From Paenibacillus glycanilyticus (GTDB lineage Bacteria; Bacillota; Bacilli; Paenibacillales; Paenibacillaceae): a stretch of 64,000 bases of DNA. The translations under genes were made by a program, and so were the position numbers. Location of the stretch: the NCBI RefSeq assembly GCF_030161375.1, contig NZ_BSSQ01000016.1, forward strand, positions 189,085 to 253,084, in the 5' to 3' direction. Of the stretch, positions 46,822-55,462 are shown one piece after another. The notes beneath the pieces were generated by a model. The model saw only the letters and a program-made list of their open reading frames with translations. It searched no databases and was not told where the DNA came from. Each line of letters opens with the position of its first letter. Positions within the stretch are counted from its first letter, which is position 1.

Positions 46822-49335
46822 TTATTCTTCCTCTTCCTCAACAATCACCCTGACCGTATTGGTCAAGAGACCTGCGCGGAAACAGGATGCGCCAAACCGG
46901 AATTCAAAAAACGCAGCAGCGGTGTTGGAAATAAAACCGTTCATGGGTTCAGCCAGAACGTTAACTTGGAAGGTCAGTCTTCTCGTCATGCCAGGACCAA
47001 TGGTGCCGAGAAAAATACCGGCTTCCGGATCAAGTTGAGGAATGCCGTCGACGGTCAAACTGCCGGAAACGAATTGCAGCTGATTGCCTAACGGGTCATA
47101 GAAAATGACGTTGCCGGCCGTAATATCCGAGGACAAGTTGGTGAGCGAGACATTGTAATGGTAGTTGTCTCCGACCTTAACGATTTGGGCATCCGCGGTC
47201 TTGAGGAACGAAGCGAAGTCGGCCGCCCGGATCGCTAGAACGGGATTCGATATCGTATTGGATTGGAAGGACTGCGTCGCAATCTGTTGATTCGGCAGCA
47301 GGAAGTCGGCATTCACTCTGCACGTGTTCGTTAAAGTTCCGCTTCCTCTTACGAGCACGTCAAACCGGATAATGGCGCTTTGGTTTGGACCAATTGGTCC
47401 AAGGGCGATTCCCGCGCTTGGATTCGCGCTCAGCCGGAGCACGTTGTTGACCCGGACCGTACCCGGAATAAATAAGGCATTAGACGGCAAGACGTCGAAA
47501 AGCGTTGTTCGGCCGGAAATGGCATTGCCGTTATTAATAACAAAGATGGTATAGGTAATTCGCTGACCCACGAACAAAGAAACATCAAGAAAAGCTTTAG
47601 ACACAACCAAGTTAGGCGTGTTTAACACAGGCGTCATAGGGACCGTTACAAAGCTGGTAGAGATAATCGGTTGTACCGTTCCCGTCGTGACGGGGACCGT
47701 CAAACCAATTAAAGGCGTAAGCGTTACGCCTGGAACGGTTACCGGCTGATTCAGCAGGACATTGCCGGCTGGCCCTGTAATGGGACCAAGGTTCTGAGCC
47801 TGACCGGGTGCAGGTGTAACGCCGGGTTTGAATATCGGCAGCACCGGCAGCTTTTGACCCGGTATAGGAGGAACGCCAGGTCTGCTTGTTATGGATGCTT
47901 CCCCGGCCGTACAAGTGGAAGGAATCGTGCCCGGAGGGACGGAGACAACAACGCCGGCATTAATGATCCGCCCGTTAGGCGGATAGCTCGCAACAAATAC
48001 TTCGAATTGAATGGTTACAACTTGCCCCACATTTATCCTGCCGACAATCGCTTGCTCCGTAACGTCTACGCCGCTGAATCTCCCTCCGTCAATAAATAAG
48101 CTGGATGGCACGAAATGAATGCCTGGCGGCAGCACCTCCGCTAATATTGCTTCTCCCGGTGCGGTCCCGATGTTGGTGAGCGTAATCGTATAAGTAATCG
48201 TATCTCCTATGTTGGCGGTTGTCACGCTTGGCGTCTTGGTTGCCGTAATATTCGGGCCGGTAATAACGGCTGGAGTGGTCGTCGAAGTTGAAGACGTCGT
48301 CGTTGTTGTCGGAACGGGCGTTGTTGTCGTTGTTGTCGTTGTTGTGGTAGGGACAGCGGTTGTTGTGCTTGTAGTGGACGATGTACTTGAAGTGCTTGAT
48401 GTAGAAGTAGTGCTTGACGTAGAAGTTGTACTAGTAGTCGACGTGGTGGAAGTCGTAGATGTTGTTGTGGATGTTGTCGTTGATGTTGTCGTAGAAGTAG
48501 TAGGGAGGACAATGCCTGGCAAGCAGCCCATAAACGGATGATTATGGGCTTCTAGCGTACCGCCTACATTCGTAAGGGACTGGGCGACCAGCGTTCCGTT
48601 AATGTTGCCGAAGCCAATCGCTTCCCAGTTGGCATATGGAGCTAGTACCGAGCCGATTATGGATATGTTCTGGTTGAAGGCGGTGACGGCTTGGTAGAAG
48701 TTCCAGAGAATAAGTTCTCCGTCCTCGGGAGTAGCCGTAACGCCGTTGCGGAAGATTTGATAACTTCCGAACCCGACATTATCGTCGCCCACATTAATGA
48801 TGATCGTTGAACCTGCCGGGGCAACAATGTCGATTCCGTTTGCCGTATCCAGACGAAGCCCGTTTCCGTCCACGTTATTGCCGTTGAACATGAAGATATT
48901 CACGAGCGGGTCCGTTCCGGTAAGTACAATTTGTCCGAAGTTGTTCGTTACGGTTCCGTTAGGCGCAAGGGCAGCAAGATTAAGTGACTGCGCCGCCAGG
49001 TCGCTCTCGGCCTGATCGAAGTCAATAGGCGTACCTACCAGGGGCTGGCCGGCAACGCCGTTATTGTTGGTCATCAAATATCGGATGATCGTACTGCTTG
49101 GATAGACAATGGTATTTCCCGCAAAGTTTGTTCCCTGTCCAATATTTGCATTTCCTTGGATGATTAGGTCGGGTCTTGTGGTAGAGACTGCGAGCGCACT
49201 CCCTACTCCGTAGTTATCATAAGTCGCGTTTCCCCCTACCGCTACCCTTCCCTCCGAGTCCACGTTGGACTGGGTATGATCGCCGAATATAAATAGGTTG
49301 AAATCATTGGCAACCCCTAGATTAATACAGGCCAT
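46822..49335 (-). CDS. Choice-of-anchor A / DUF11 repeat protein with Thr-rich linker
   Basis: 837 aa without a signal peptide or membrane anchor. Residues about 5-275 form a choice-of-anchor A-type domain (NDFNLFIFGDHTQSNVDSEGRVAVGGNATYDNY). A Thr/Ser-only linker spans about 278-355, and three DUF11-type beta modules follow (about 360-475, 590-705, 715-830; for example GDTITYTITLTNIGTAPGEAILAEVLPPGIHFVPSS). The C-terminus ends in acidic EEEEE. Similar proteins in Bacillales occur on the cell or spore surface. A missing signal suggests assembly in the mother cell during sporulation, and the Thr-rich linker is a likely O-glycosylation region. AGGAGGGG lies upstream of ATG 49335. It is divergent from a glycosyltransferase gene. 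The spore role is inference. Confidence 0.82.
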   Translation of the reverse strand: MACINLGVANDFNLFIFGDHTQSNVDSEGRVAVGGNATYDNYGVGSALAVSTTRPDLIIQGNANIGQGTNFAGNTIVYPSSTIIRYLMTNNNGVAGQPLVGTPIDFDQAESDLAAQSLNLAALAPNGTVTNNFGQIVLTGTDPLVNIFMFNGNNVDGNGLRLDTANGIDIVAPAGSTIIINVGDDNVGFGSYQIFRNGVTATPEDGELILWNFYQAVTAFNQNISIIGSVLAPYANWEAIGFGNINGTLVAQSLTNVGGTLEAHNHPFMGCLPGIVLPTTSTTTSTTTSTTTSTTSTTSTTSTTSTSSTTSTSSTSSTSSTTSTTTAVPTTTTTTTTTTPVPTTTTTSSTSTTTPAVITGPNITATKTPSVTTANIGDTITYTITLTNIGTAPGEAILAEVLPPGIHFVPSSLFIDGGRFSGVDVTEQAIVGRINVGQVVTIQFEVFVASYPPNGRIINAGVVVSVPPGTIPSTCTAGEASITSRPGVPPIPGQKLPVLPIFKPGVTPAPGQAQNLGPITGPAGNVLLNQPVTVPGVTLTPLIGLTVPVTTGTVQPIISTSFVTVPMTPVLNTPNLVVSKAFLDVSLFVGQRITYTIFVINNGNAISGRTTLFDVLPSNALFIPGTVRVNNVLRLSANPSAGIALGPIGPNQSAIIRFDVLVRGSGTLTNTCRVNADFLLPNQQIATQSFQSNTISNPVLAIRAADFASFLKTADAQIVKVGDNYHYNVSLTNLSSDITAGNVIFYDPLGNQLQFVSGSLTVDGIPQLDPEAGIFLGTIGPGMTRRLTFQVNVLAEPMNGFISNTAAAFFEFRFGASCFRAGLLTNTVRVIVEEEEE
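48272..48512 (-). repeat. Low-complexity Thr/Ser codon tract
   Basis: Inside the DUF11 gene, short ACA/ACT/TCT-type codons repeat for about 80 codons to encode Thr and Ser runs broken by Val-Pro. Slippage here would change linker length between strains. Confidence 0.75.
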
Positions 49336-49393
49336 TTGCGTTATCCCCTCCTAGTCATGTACTCAGCCCTACTTGCACACACTTTGATCCTAT

Positions 49394-49422
49394 GCATATT
49401 CGCTGTAATTCAGGCATACAAG
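49394..49422 (+). promoter_or_regulatory. Near-consensus sigma-E promoter
   Basis: GCATATT (49394-49400) fits the sigma-E -35 KMATATT exactly. After 14 bases, CATACAAG (49415-49422) matches 7 of 8 of the -10 CATACAHT. This indicates mother-cell transcription of the glycosyltransferase gene during sporulation. The consensus is from Bacillus subtilis. Confidence 0.68.
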
Positions 49423-49447
49423 AGAGTATTTCAGCAGAAAAAATGAG

Positions 49448-50743
49448 GTGATAGCCATAAAGGTCGCCATCTTAACCATGTTTAACGGACTCTCTAAAAC
49501 CTATTCTTTGGTCAGCGTTGTGGAAGAGCATCTGCATATGCTGCTGGGCGGCGGGATGACGGTCAAAGTCCTCGTCAGTGAGGATTGCCCCGATTCGGAG
49601 CGATACGGCATATATAACGATGAACGGATTGAGTGGGTGAAGGTTACGAACCGTTTCGAGGGAAAACAAATCCATTGGATGGATTATTCCCAGCCGACAG
49701 GCAGCGTGCACCCTGCTTTTTTTCAGGAGGCTGAAGCCATATCCGTTAGTTTGTATGAGGCGTTTAGGGATGTGGAAGTCGTGTTTCTGCACGATATTCT
49801 GTATCAGGGCTGGCATCTTGTACATAATGTGGCTGTTCGTCAGGTGCAGGTTCGACTGCCACGTCTGCGATTTCTTGCCATGACCCATTCTTCCCCGGCA
49901 AGCAGGCCGAGGCGGATGGACTGGCCCCTCTCGGCCAGATTTCTGCCCCTGCCCAACACGACGTATCTGTATCCGGCGGAATCGGGTTTGCCGGCTCTGG
50001 CGGGGCAATATCAGGTTCCGCTCGAGTTGTGCAAAGCGATTCCCAATAGCTTGAACTTGCAAGGCGGGATGAGCGAAGACGTGCAAAAGCTTGGTCAGCT
50101 GACCGATCTGTTCTCGCCGGATCTATTGGCGGTGTATCCCGGGCGGCTGACGACGGGCAAGCAGCTGAATAAAGCAGCCGCTCTTCTAGGGGCTATTGGA
50201 TCGGTGTCCGGCAAACGGGTTAAAATGATTTTTTGCGATTTTCCATCCATGGATATTGAACCGGCTGTCTATAAGCGCATCATTAGAAGCGAAGGAGAAA
50301 GGTTTGGACTTGGGGAAGCGGAGCTTGTCTTCACCTCAGACTTGGGCTGGCCGGACGGTTTTCCGCACCGTGGCGTCATGGACCTATTCACGCTTAGCAA
50401 TTTGTTTGTCTGCACCTCCTACTCCGAGTCGTTTGGGCTTATTGTGCTGGAGGCGGCAAGTCGCGGCAATATGCTGGTACTCAACCAGGCGGTGCCTGCG
50501 CTGGAGGAGCTCGGCAATCGTCTGCAAGCTTATTTCATGCGCTGGCATGCAAGGGGATTTGGCGTGGACACGAGGGAGACCTACCATCCTTCCGAGGAAG
50601 CTTATTTGCGGGAGCACGCGGAGCGAATTACCGGCCTGATGGCTGACAATCCGGTTATTCAAGCGAAAACCATTACCCGCCAGCAATATAACCCGAAGTG
50701 GATTTGGGAGAACCGGTTGATGCCGTTAGTTACGAATCGTTAG
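49448..50743 (+). CDS. Glycosyltransferase (GT4-type), putative sporulation gene
   Basis: 431 aa from GTG 49448, or 428 aa if translation begins at ATA 49457. The protein sequence VAILTMFNGLSKTYSLVSVVEEHLHMLL looks like a GT-B N-terminus, and FTLSNLFVCTSYSESFGLIVLEAASRGNMLVLNQ is the C-terminal nucleotide-sugar binding part with ESFGLIVLEA (E-x7-E). GAGGTGA at 49446 sits at good distance for the ATA codon but overlaps the GTG, so the start is unclear. It is divergent from the Thr-rich DUF11 gene and has a sigma-E-type promoter, so it may glycosylate that protein or other spore-surface proteins. Donor and acceptor are unknown. Confidence 0.8.
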   Translation: MIAIKVAILTMFNGLSKTYSLVSVVEEHLHMLLGGGMTVKVLVSEDCPDSERYGIYNDERIEWVKVTNRFEGKQIHWMDYSQPTGSVHPAFFQEAEAISVSLYEAFRDVEVVFLHDILYQGWHLVHNVAVRQVQVRLPRLRFLAMTHSSPASRPRRMDWPLSARFLPLPNTTYLYPAESGLPALAGQYQVPLELCKAIPNSLNLQGGMSEDVQKLGQLTDLFSPDLLAVYPGRLTTGKQLNKAAALLGAIGSVSGKRVKMIFCDFPSMDIEPAVYKRIIRSEGERFGLGEAELVFTSDLGWPDGFPHRGVMDLFTLSNLFVCTSYSESFGLIVLEAASRGNMLVLNQAVPALEELGNRLQAYFMRWHARGFGVDTRETYHPSEEAYLREHAERITGLMADNPVIQAKTITRQQYNPKWIWENRLMPLVTNR

Positions 50744-50756
50744 CTATAAGGAGTAG

Positions 50757-50788
50757 ACAAAAGCCCCATCGCCAAAGGGGCTTTTGTC
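50757..50788 (+). terminator. Rho-independent terminator
   Basis: ACAAAAGCCCC pairs perfectly with GGGGCTTTTGT around ATCGCCAAA. It ends the glycosyltransferase transcript before the ger operon. Confidence 0.85.
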
Positions 50789-50879
50789 TATTTCTATGAA
50801 TAATTTGGCATGGCGGAAGGGAATGAATAACCTATCTTTTCCCTGAATAAGGGATCTATAGGAACGGAATGATCAGCTT

Positions 50880-51974
50880 ATGAGTGGAAAAGCAAGCAAA
50901 ATCAGCATTATCCAATGGCTTATGATATTTGCGTTAACCAATGGACTTATCGACCATGTCATCATTAATCCGATGCTGCTCGATGCTTCCGGACGCGACG
51001 CCTGGATTACGGTGATCGTTACGGGACTGATTTTTGTGGTATGGTGCCTGATGCTTGTCTGGATGATGAAGAAGTCCGGCCAGCAGAAGTGGCAGAAGTG
51101 GATCGCGGACAAGACGCATCCCGTTGTGTCATGGATTCTGATCGCACCGGTCTGCGTTATTTTATATGTAATCGGGGCTACAACGGTCCTTCATACCGTG
51201 AAGTGGAACACAACCAACTATTTGCCGGCGACCCCGGCATTGGAGCTGTCCATTACATTGGTTATCATCTGCCTCTTTATAACGATCTGGGGCTTGCGCT
51301 CCATTGCGATTACGGCAGGCGTCTTGTTTCCGATCGTTTGCGTGCTTGGCGTGTTTGTCAGCGTCTTTAACCATTCGGAGAAGGATTACAAGCTGCTGAC
51401 TCCTGTCCTCGAGCATGGGTGGGCACCCGTCGTTGACGGGATGTTATACGCATCGGGGGGCTTTATTGAGATTGTCTTTCTCCTTCTGTTGCAGCACAGG
51501 CTTAGCGAGAAAATTAAGGTATGGCACATATTTGGCTTCAGCCTGTTTATTGTTGGCATCATGTTGGGGCCGATTATTGGCGCGATTACGGAATTTGGTC
51601 CTAAGGAAGCCGCTAATCAAATGACATCCCCTTACGAACAATGGCGTCTTGTAAAAGTCGGGGAATATATCGAACATGTCGATTTCTTCTCTATTTTTCA
51701 ATGGATGTCAGGCGCTTGCGTGCGGATTTGCATTGCGGTGTATCTGCTGACCGATGCTCTGAGGCTAAGCGGGCGTGTCCGCAAATGGGCAACGGCGGCT
51801 ATCATGATAAGCTACATCTTTATTGGCATCATCCGCACGAACGATTACTCCTATTACCAGTGGATGTATAAGGTATTCCTGCCTTCTTCGCTTGTCATTC
51901 TGCTGGTTATCACCTTGATCTGGATGATCATTACCTTGTTTGCCAAACCATACCGGAAGGATGAGTCTCAATGA
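50880..51974 (+). CDS. GerAB/GerB-type spore germination permease
   Basis: 364 aa with ten membrane helices, an APC-like GerAB protein. The helix I segment SIIQWLMIFALTNGLIDHVIINPMLL and the late YEQWRLVKVGEYIEHVDFFSIFQWMSGACVRICIAVYLL match the family. GerAB proteins bind the nutrient germinant and form the receptor with A and C subunits in the inner spore membrane. The upstream ribosome site is weak (GGAACGGA). The stop overlaps the start of the GerAA gene (ATGA). The operon order is B-A-C, which differs from the common A-B-C or A-C-B. A forespore sigma-G promoter is expected but I could not find a convincing one. Confidence 0.9.
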   Translation: MSGKASKISIIQWLMIFALTNGLIDHVIINPMLLDASGRDAWITVIVTGLIFVVWCLMLVWMMKKSGQQKWQKWIADKTHPVVSWILIAPVCVILYVIGATTVLHTVKWNTTNYLPATPALELSITLVIICLFITIWGLRSIAITAGVLFPIVCVLGVFVSVFNHSEKDYKLLTPVLEHGWAPVVDGMLYASGGFIEIVFLLLLQHRLSEKIKVWHIFGFSLFIVGIMLGPIIGAITEFGPKEAANQMTSPYEQWRLVKVGEYIEHVDFFSIFQWMSGACVRICIAVYLLTDALRLSGRVRKWATAAIMISYIFIGIIRTNDYSYYQWMYKVFLPSSLVILLVITLIWMIITLFAKPYRKDESQ

Positions 51975-53431
51975 CAGCCCCTGCTGACAAAATAACCTGG
52001 ACAGAAGAACGGTTGAGGCAGCTGTACAAGGGATCGGCGGACGTATTCGTCAAGCCATGCCGGTTTGGAGCAAGCGACAAGGCTTCGGTTGTCATGGTGT
52101 ATGCCAACGGATTATGCGATACGGGGCAAATCCATGAATTTGTCCTCCCCGTTCTTACCGACTATTACGAAAGAACGGGCAAGTTATCGGCTGAGGAGAT
52201 GCATCAGATTATTTCTCGGCTATCCTTGTTTGGCTACAGGGAACCTCCTGCAGCGGAGGACATTGACGAAATTGTGTTTGAAGGCGGACTGTTCCTCTAT
52301 TTCGTTCAGGAGAAGCGTTACTTTCAGATGGGGATTAGCGACAGGCCTCAGCGGATGCCGTCGGAATCCAGCACGGAAATATCCATTAAAGGGCCTAAGG
52401 ACGGCTTTGTCGAGGATATGGCCGTTAATGTGGCGCTCATTCGCAAACGGCTTCGCAGCCACTCGCTGCATGTTCAGGAGTTTAAGCTTGGCAGGCGGAC
52501 GAAAACAAAGCTGTCGCTTATGTATTTCGAGGATATTATCAATCCGAAAATATTAAGCGAAGTCAGAAAAAGCATCAGTTCGATCGATACGGACGGCATT
52601 TACAGCATTAATCAGCTGGAAGAAGCCTTAACCGGCAACAAATATAAGTTTCTCCCATTGCTTGATTACACGGGAAGACCGGATTATTGCGTAAATTCCT
52701 TGCTCTCGGGCAGATTTATTATCGTAATCGACGGCAATCCGCTTGTCGTTATTGGTCCGGCCGGATTAACTTTGCTGCTCAAATCGCCGGAGGATATCCA
52801 TTTCAATTACACGTATGTCTCTTTTGCGCGGCTAATCCGAATATCTAGTCTGTTTCTTACCGTATTCCTGCCCGGAATTTGGGTAGCCCTCATGGCTTTC
52901 CATCAAGATCAGCTTCCGTTCCGGATTATGGCGACAATCTCGGTATCCCGGCTGGGCCTCCCGTTCTCGGCTCAAATCGAGATGTTTATCCTGCTTATGC
53001 TGCTGGAGATTTTCCGGGAAGCCGGCGTCCGGCTGCCCACTTCAATCGGACAAACCTTGACCTCGATTGGAGGTCTCATTATCGGCGACGCGGCAATCCG
53101 TGCGGGACTGGTGTCGCCTTCCGTCGTTGTTATTGGCGCCATTACGGCCGTCTCGGGCGTTACGCTGGTCAATCAATCGTTAAGCACGGTAGTCAGCATC
53201 ATCCGGCTGTTCTTTTTCCTGTTGTCCTCTTTCCTTGGCATGTACGGGGTTATTTTGGGGATCGTCATCTTTATTGCGCTGATGGGTAGACAGCAATCCT
53301 TCGGAGTGAGCTACTTAGCTCCGTTATCGCCGCTTAAGATTAGGGATCTGATCGCATCGTTCCTCCGGCTTCCTTGGTTCCTGATGAAACGGCGTCCGGT
53401 CAGCCTGGAAGAGCAGGACGAGGATCGGTAA
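51971..53431 (+). CDS. GerA family spore germination protein (A subunit)
   Basis: 486 aa. The N-terminal soluble domain (about 1-285) contains MPSESSTEISIKGPKDGFVEDMAVNVALIRKRLRSHSLHVQEFKLGRRTKTKLSLMYFEDI, a highly conserved GerA motif. The C-terminal half has five to six membrane helices and the hallmark QLPFRIMATISVSRLGLPFSAQIEMFILLMLLEIFREAGVRLP and TSIGGLIIGDAAIRAGLVSP. The A subunit forms the ion channel ring of the germinant receptor in the spore membrane. It overlaps the B gene by four bases and lies 13 bp before the C gene. The start is fixed by the overlap. No separate promoter is apparent. Confidence 0.93.
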   Translation: MTAPADKITWTEERLRQLYKGSADVFVKPCRFGASDKASVVMVYANGLCDTGQIHEFVLPVLTDYYERTGKLSAEEMHQIISRLSLFGYREPPAAEDIDEIVFEGGLFLYFVQEKRYFQMGISDRPQRMPSESSTEISIKGPKDGFVEDMAVNVALIRKRLRSHSLHVQEFKLGRRTKTKLSLMYFEDIINPKILSEVRKSISSIDTDGIYSINQLEEALTGNKYKFLPLLDYTGRPDYCVNSLLSGRFIIVIDGNPLVVIGPAGLTLLLKSPEDIHFNYTYVSFARLIRISSLFLTVFLPGIWVALMAFHQDQLPFRIMATISVSRLGLPFSAQIEMFILLMLLEIFREAGVRLPTSIGQTLTSIGGLIIGDAAIRAGLVSPSVVVIGAITAVSGVTLVNQSLSTVVSIIRLFFFLLSSFLGMYGVILGIVIFIALMGRQQSFGVSYLAPLSPLKIRDLIASFLRLPWFLMKRRPVSLEEQDEDR

Positions 53432-53444
53432 GGGAGGGGTTGGC

Positions 53445-54593
53445 ATGCGAATATTCATCGGTAAAATAATAGTCTTTCTGCTGGCGGCAAGCTTGCTGCC
53501 AAGCTGCGCAAACTCGCGGGACATTCAGAATCTGGCTTATGTAACGGTGCTAGGCATCGATTATGTAGACGGTGAATTCAGGACGTATGTTCAGGTGCTT
53601 AATTTCTCGAATATTGCAAGATCCGAGAGTACCCAGCTCGGCAAGAAAGTGCCGGTCTGGGTCGGCATGGGGCGCGGCGACACGTTGGCGCTGGCGCTTG
53701 CGGATACGAACGCAACTTCCCAGTTTCCTTTGTTCTGGGGCCATTTGAAGACTGTCGTATTGGGCGAGAACGTACTGAAGCGGGGCGGGAAAGAAACGTA
53801 CGGGACGTTAAACCGCCATTATGAAGTACGGTATAACGTGCTTGTATTCGGGACCAAGGACAAGCTCGAGGATATTTTGACGCAGAAATCGATCTTTAAC
53901 CTGTCCCCGCTGGATAGCATTATCTACACAAGCGTGCAAAATCGCAGTCAAAGCCCCTATGTGCTCGCCTCATATGGCAACAGGTTAATCGCCAATATGA
54001 ATGAGCCGGGCAATTCCTTTTATATGCCGTCTATTTCGATTAACCGGAACACATGGCTGGAGGACAAGTCCCCAAGGGGAATGTTTGAGATGGACGGGGC
54101 GTTCTTCTTCGACAAGGGGCAGCTGGTGAACTGGCTTTCGGTAGAGGAGCTAAAAGGCTTGCGGTGGGCGACAAAAGATATTAACAAGACCTTGTTGCAA
54201 ATTCCGTTGGAGGATGACCAAAAAGGCGCCGTTCAATTCGCGCATCCCCATATGCGGGTTACTCCGAAGTTGTCGAGCGGAGGAGACGCGAAGTTTGATC
54301 TCAAGGTGACGGCAAAAGGCACGATCAGAGAAGCGTTTAATACGCCCATCCATGAGCTGGAGAAAAAAGCGCAGGAAGCCATAGAAGCGGAGATTAGACA
54401 AACGTTCCGGAATGGACTGGCCAAACATTGCGATCCCTTCAAGCTGGAAGAGACGTTATACCGGCGGAATCCGGCGGCGTTCCACAAGCTGACCCAAGGG
54501 GGCTCCTTCTTTCTCACGGAGCAGTCCCTTGGAAGCGTGCAGGTTAAGGTGAAAATCATTAGCACGGGGAAATACAAGGAGATCGTGAAGTAG
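53445..54593 (+). CDS. Ger(x)C family spore germination lipoprotein
   Basis: 382 aa. The signal MRIFIGKIIVFLLAASLLPSC has lipobox LPSC, and the mature protein opens with ANSRDIQNLAYVTVLGIDYVDGEFRTYVQVLNFSN, a strong GerC-type N-terminus. GTLNRHYEVRYNVLVFGTKDKLEDIL and the C-terminal FDLKVTAKGTIREAFNTP region also fit. GerC lipoproteins are the third subunit of the receptor, on the outer face of the inner spore membrane. GGGAGGGG lies upstream of ATG 53445. It ends only two bases from the stop of the convergent SDR gene, with no terminator between them, so the transcripts may overlap. Confidence 0.93.
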   Translation: MRIFIGKIIVFLLAASLLPSCANSRDIQNLAYVTVLGIDYVDGEFRTYVQVLNFSNIARSESTQLGKKVPVWVGMGRGDTLALALADTNATSQFPLFWGHLKTVVLGENVLKRGGKETYGTLNRHYEVRYNVLVFGTKDKLEDILTQKSIFNLSPLDSIIYTSVQNRSQSPYVLASYGNRLIANMNEPGNSFYMPSISINRNTWLEDKSPRGMFEMDGAFFFDKGQLVNWLSVEELKGLRWATKDINKTLLQIPLEDDQKGAVQFAHPHMRVTPKLSSGGDAKFDLKVTAKGTIREAFNTPIHELEKKAQEAIEAEIRQTFRNGLAKHCDPFKLEETLYRRNPAAFHKLTQGGSFFLTEQSLGSVQVKVKIISTGKYKEIVK

Positions 54594-54595
54594 GA

Positions 54596-55336
54596 TCACA
54601 ACGTCTGTCCGCTGTCGACGGTTATGATTTGTCCGGTCATCGCTTCTTGCTTAAGCGCGGCACAGACGAGTTGCGCAATATCTTCAGGCGTAGATAGCTG
54701 CCGGAGAAGCAGATGAGGGGCGAGCTGCTTCATTTGCTCTTCCCGGCCGGCCCACCATCTGGTGGCGACGGCTCCGGGAACGACGCAGTTGACTCTGATT
54801 TGAGGGGCCAGCGCACGCGCGAGAGATTTGGTGAGGCCATGGACGGCCGCTTTGGACACCGCATAAGGCAAGGATGAGCCCAGGCCCGTTGAACCGGCAA
54901 TACTGCCGAGATTAACGATCGCTCCTTGTCCTTGCTTGTTCATGTAAGGAGCAGCTGCTCTGGCACAATAAAACATTCCTTTTACGTTAACGGCAAACAG
55001 CTCATCCCATACTTCTTCGGTAGCGGAGTCGAGGTCGGAGAATGGGATATGGCAGGTGATGCCGGCATTGTTCACAAGCAGATCAAGGGAACCAAAATGC
55101 CGGATAATCTGCTCGGTCATATTAATGACCTCGTCATTCTTTGAAACGTCTGCTTGCAAGGCGAGGGCTTGGCCGCCTGACTCTTGAATGAGCCGGACGG
55201 TCTCCTCGGCTTCCTTCCGGGAGCGGGAGTAGTTGACGGCAACGGCTGCTCCTTCGCGGGTCAGCGCCAGACAGGTTGCCCTCCCGATTCCGGTACCGCC
55301 TCCTGTCACTAAGGCTATTTTTTGATTCAGCTCCAT
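54596..55336 (-). CDS. SDR family oxidoreductase
   Basis: 246 aa. Motifs: VTGGGTGIGRATCLAL (cofactor loop), LVNNAGIT, catalytic Ser in NLGSIAG and Y-A-V-S-K (SLPYAVSKAAV). NYSRSRKEAEE with Arg residues after beta-2 favours NADPH, as in FabG-type reductases. The C-terminus ends in GQIITVDSGQTL. GGGAGG lies upstream of ATG 55336. It is divergent from the LysR gene at 55463, and the AT-rich gap between them has clear inverted repeats, so the LysR protein probably regulates it. The substrate is unknown. Confidence 0.9.
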   Translation of the reverse strand: MELNQKIALVTGGGTGIGRATCLALTREGAAVAVNYSRSRKEAEETVRLIQESGGQALALQADVSKNDEVINMTEQIIRHFGSLDLLVNNAGITCHIPFSDLDSATEEVWDELFAVNVKGMFYCARAAAPYMNKQGQGAIVNLGSIAGSTGLGSSLPYAVSKAAVHGLTKSLARALAPQIRVNCVVPGAVATRWWAGREEQMKQLAPHLLLRQLSTPEDIAQLVCAALKQEAMTGQIITVDSGQTL

Positions 55337-55399
55337 GTTATTTCCTCCCTTTGTTGTTCTGTTAATCTCATTGTATAAGTCGCTCTTCGATTTGTATAA

Positions 55400-55445
55400 T
55401 TGAATAAAATGAATTATTTGTTCAATATAATTGAATTTTATTCAA
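55400..55445. promoter_or_regulatory. LysR-type operator region
   Basis: TTGAATAAAAT (55400-55410) and ATTTTATTCAA (55435-55445) are perfect 11-bp inverted repeats. Between them TTCAAT-ATA-ATTGAA (55421-55435) is a second dyad, overlapping a -10-like TATAAT (55426-55431) for the lysR gene. These are plausible recognition and activation sites. Confidence 0.65.
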
Positions 55446-55462
55446 GGTAGGGGAGAGACGGC

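Noticed and set aside
48272..48512. Minisatellite or CRISPR array
   Set aside because: The repetition is explained by Thr/Ser codons inside the DUF11 gene.
50798..50874. Sigma-G promoter for the ger operon
   Set aside because: Several GAATA-type -35 sequences exist, but none has a matching CATxxTA-type -10 at 17-18 bp.
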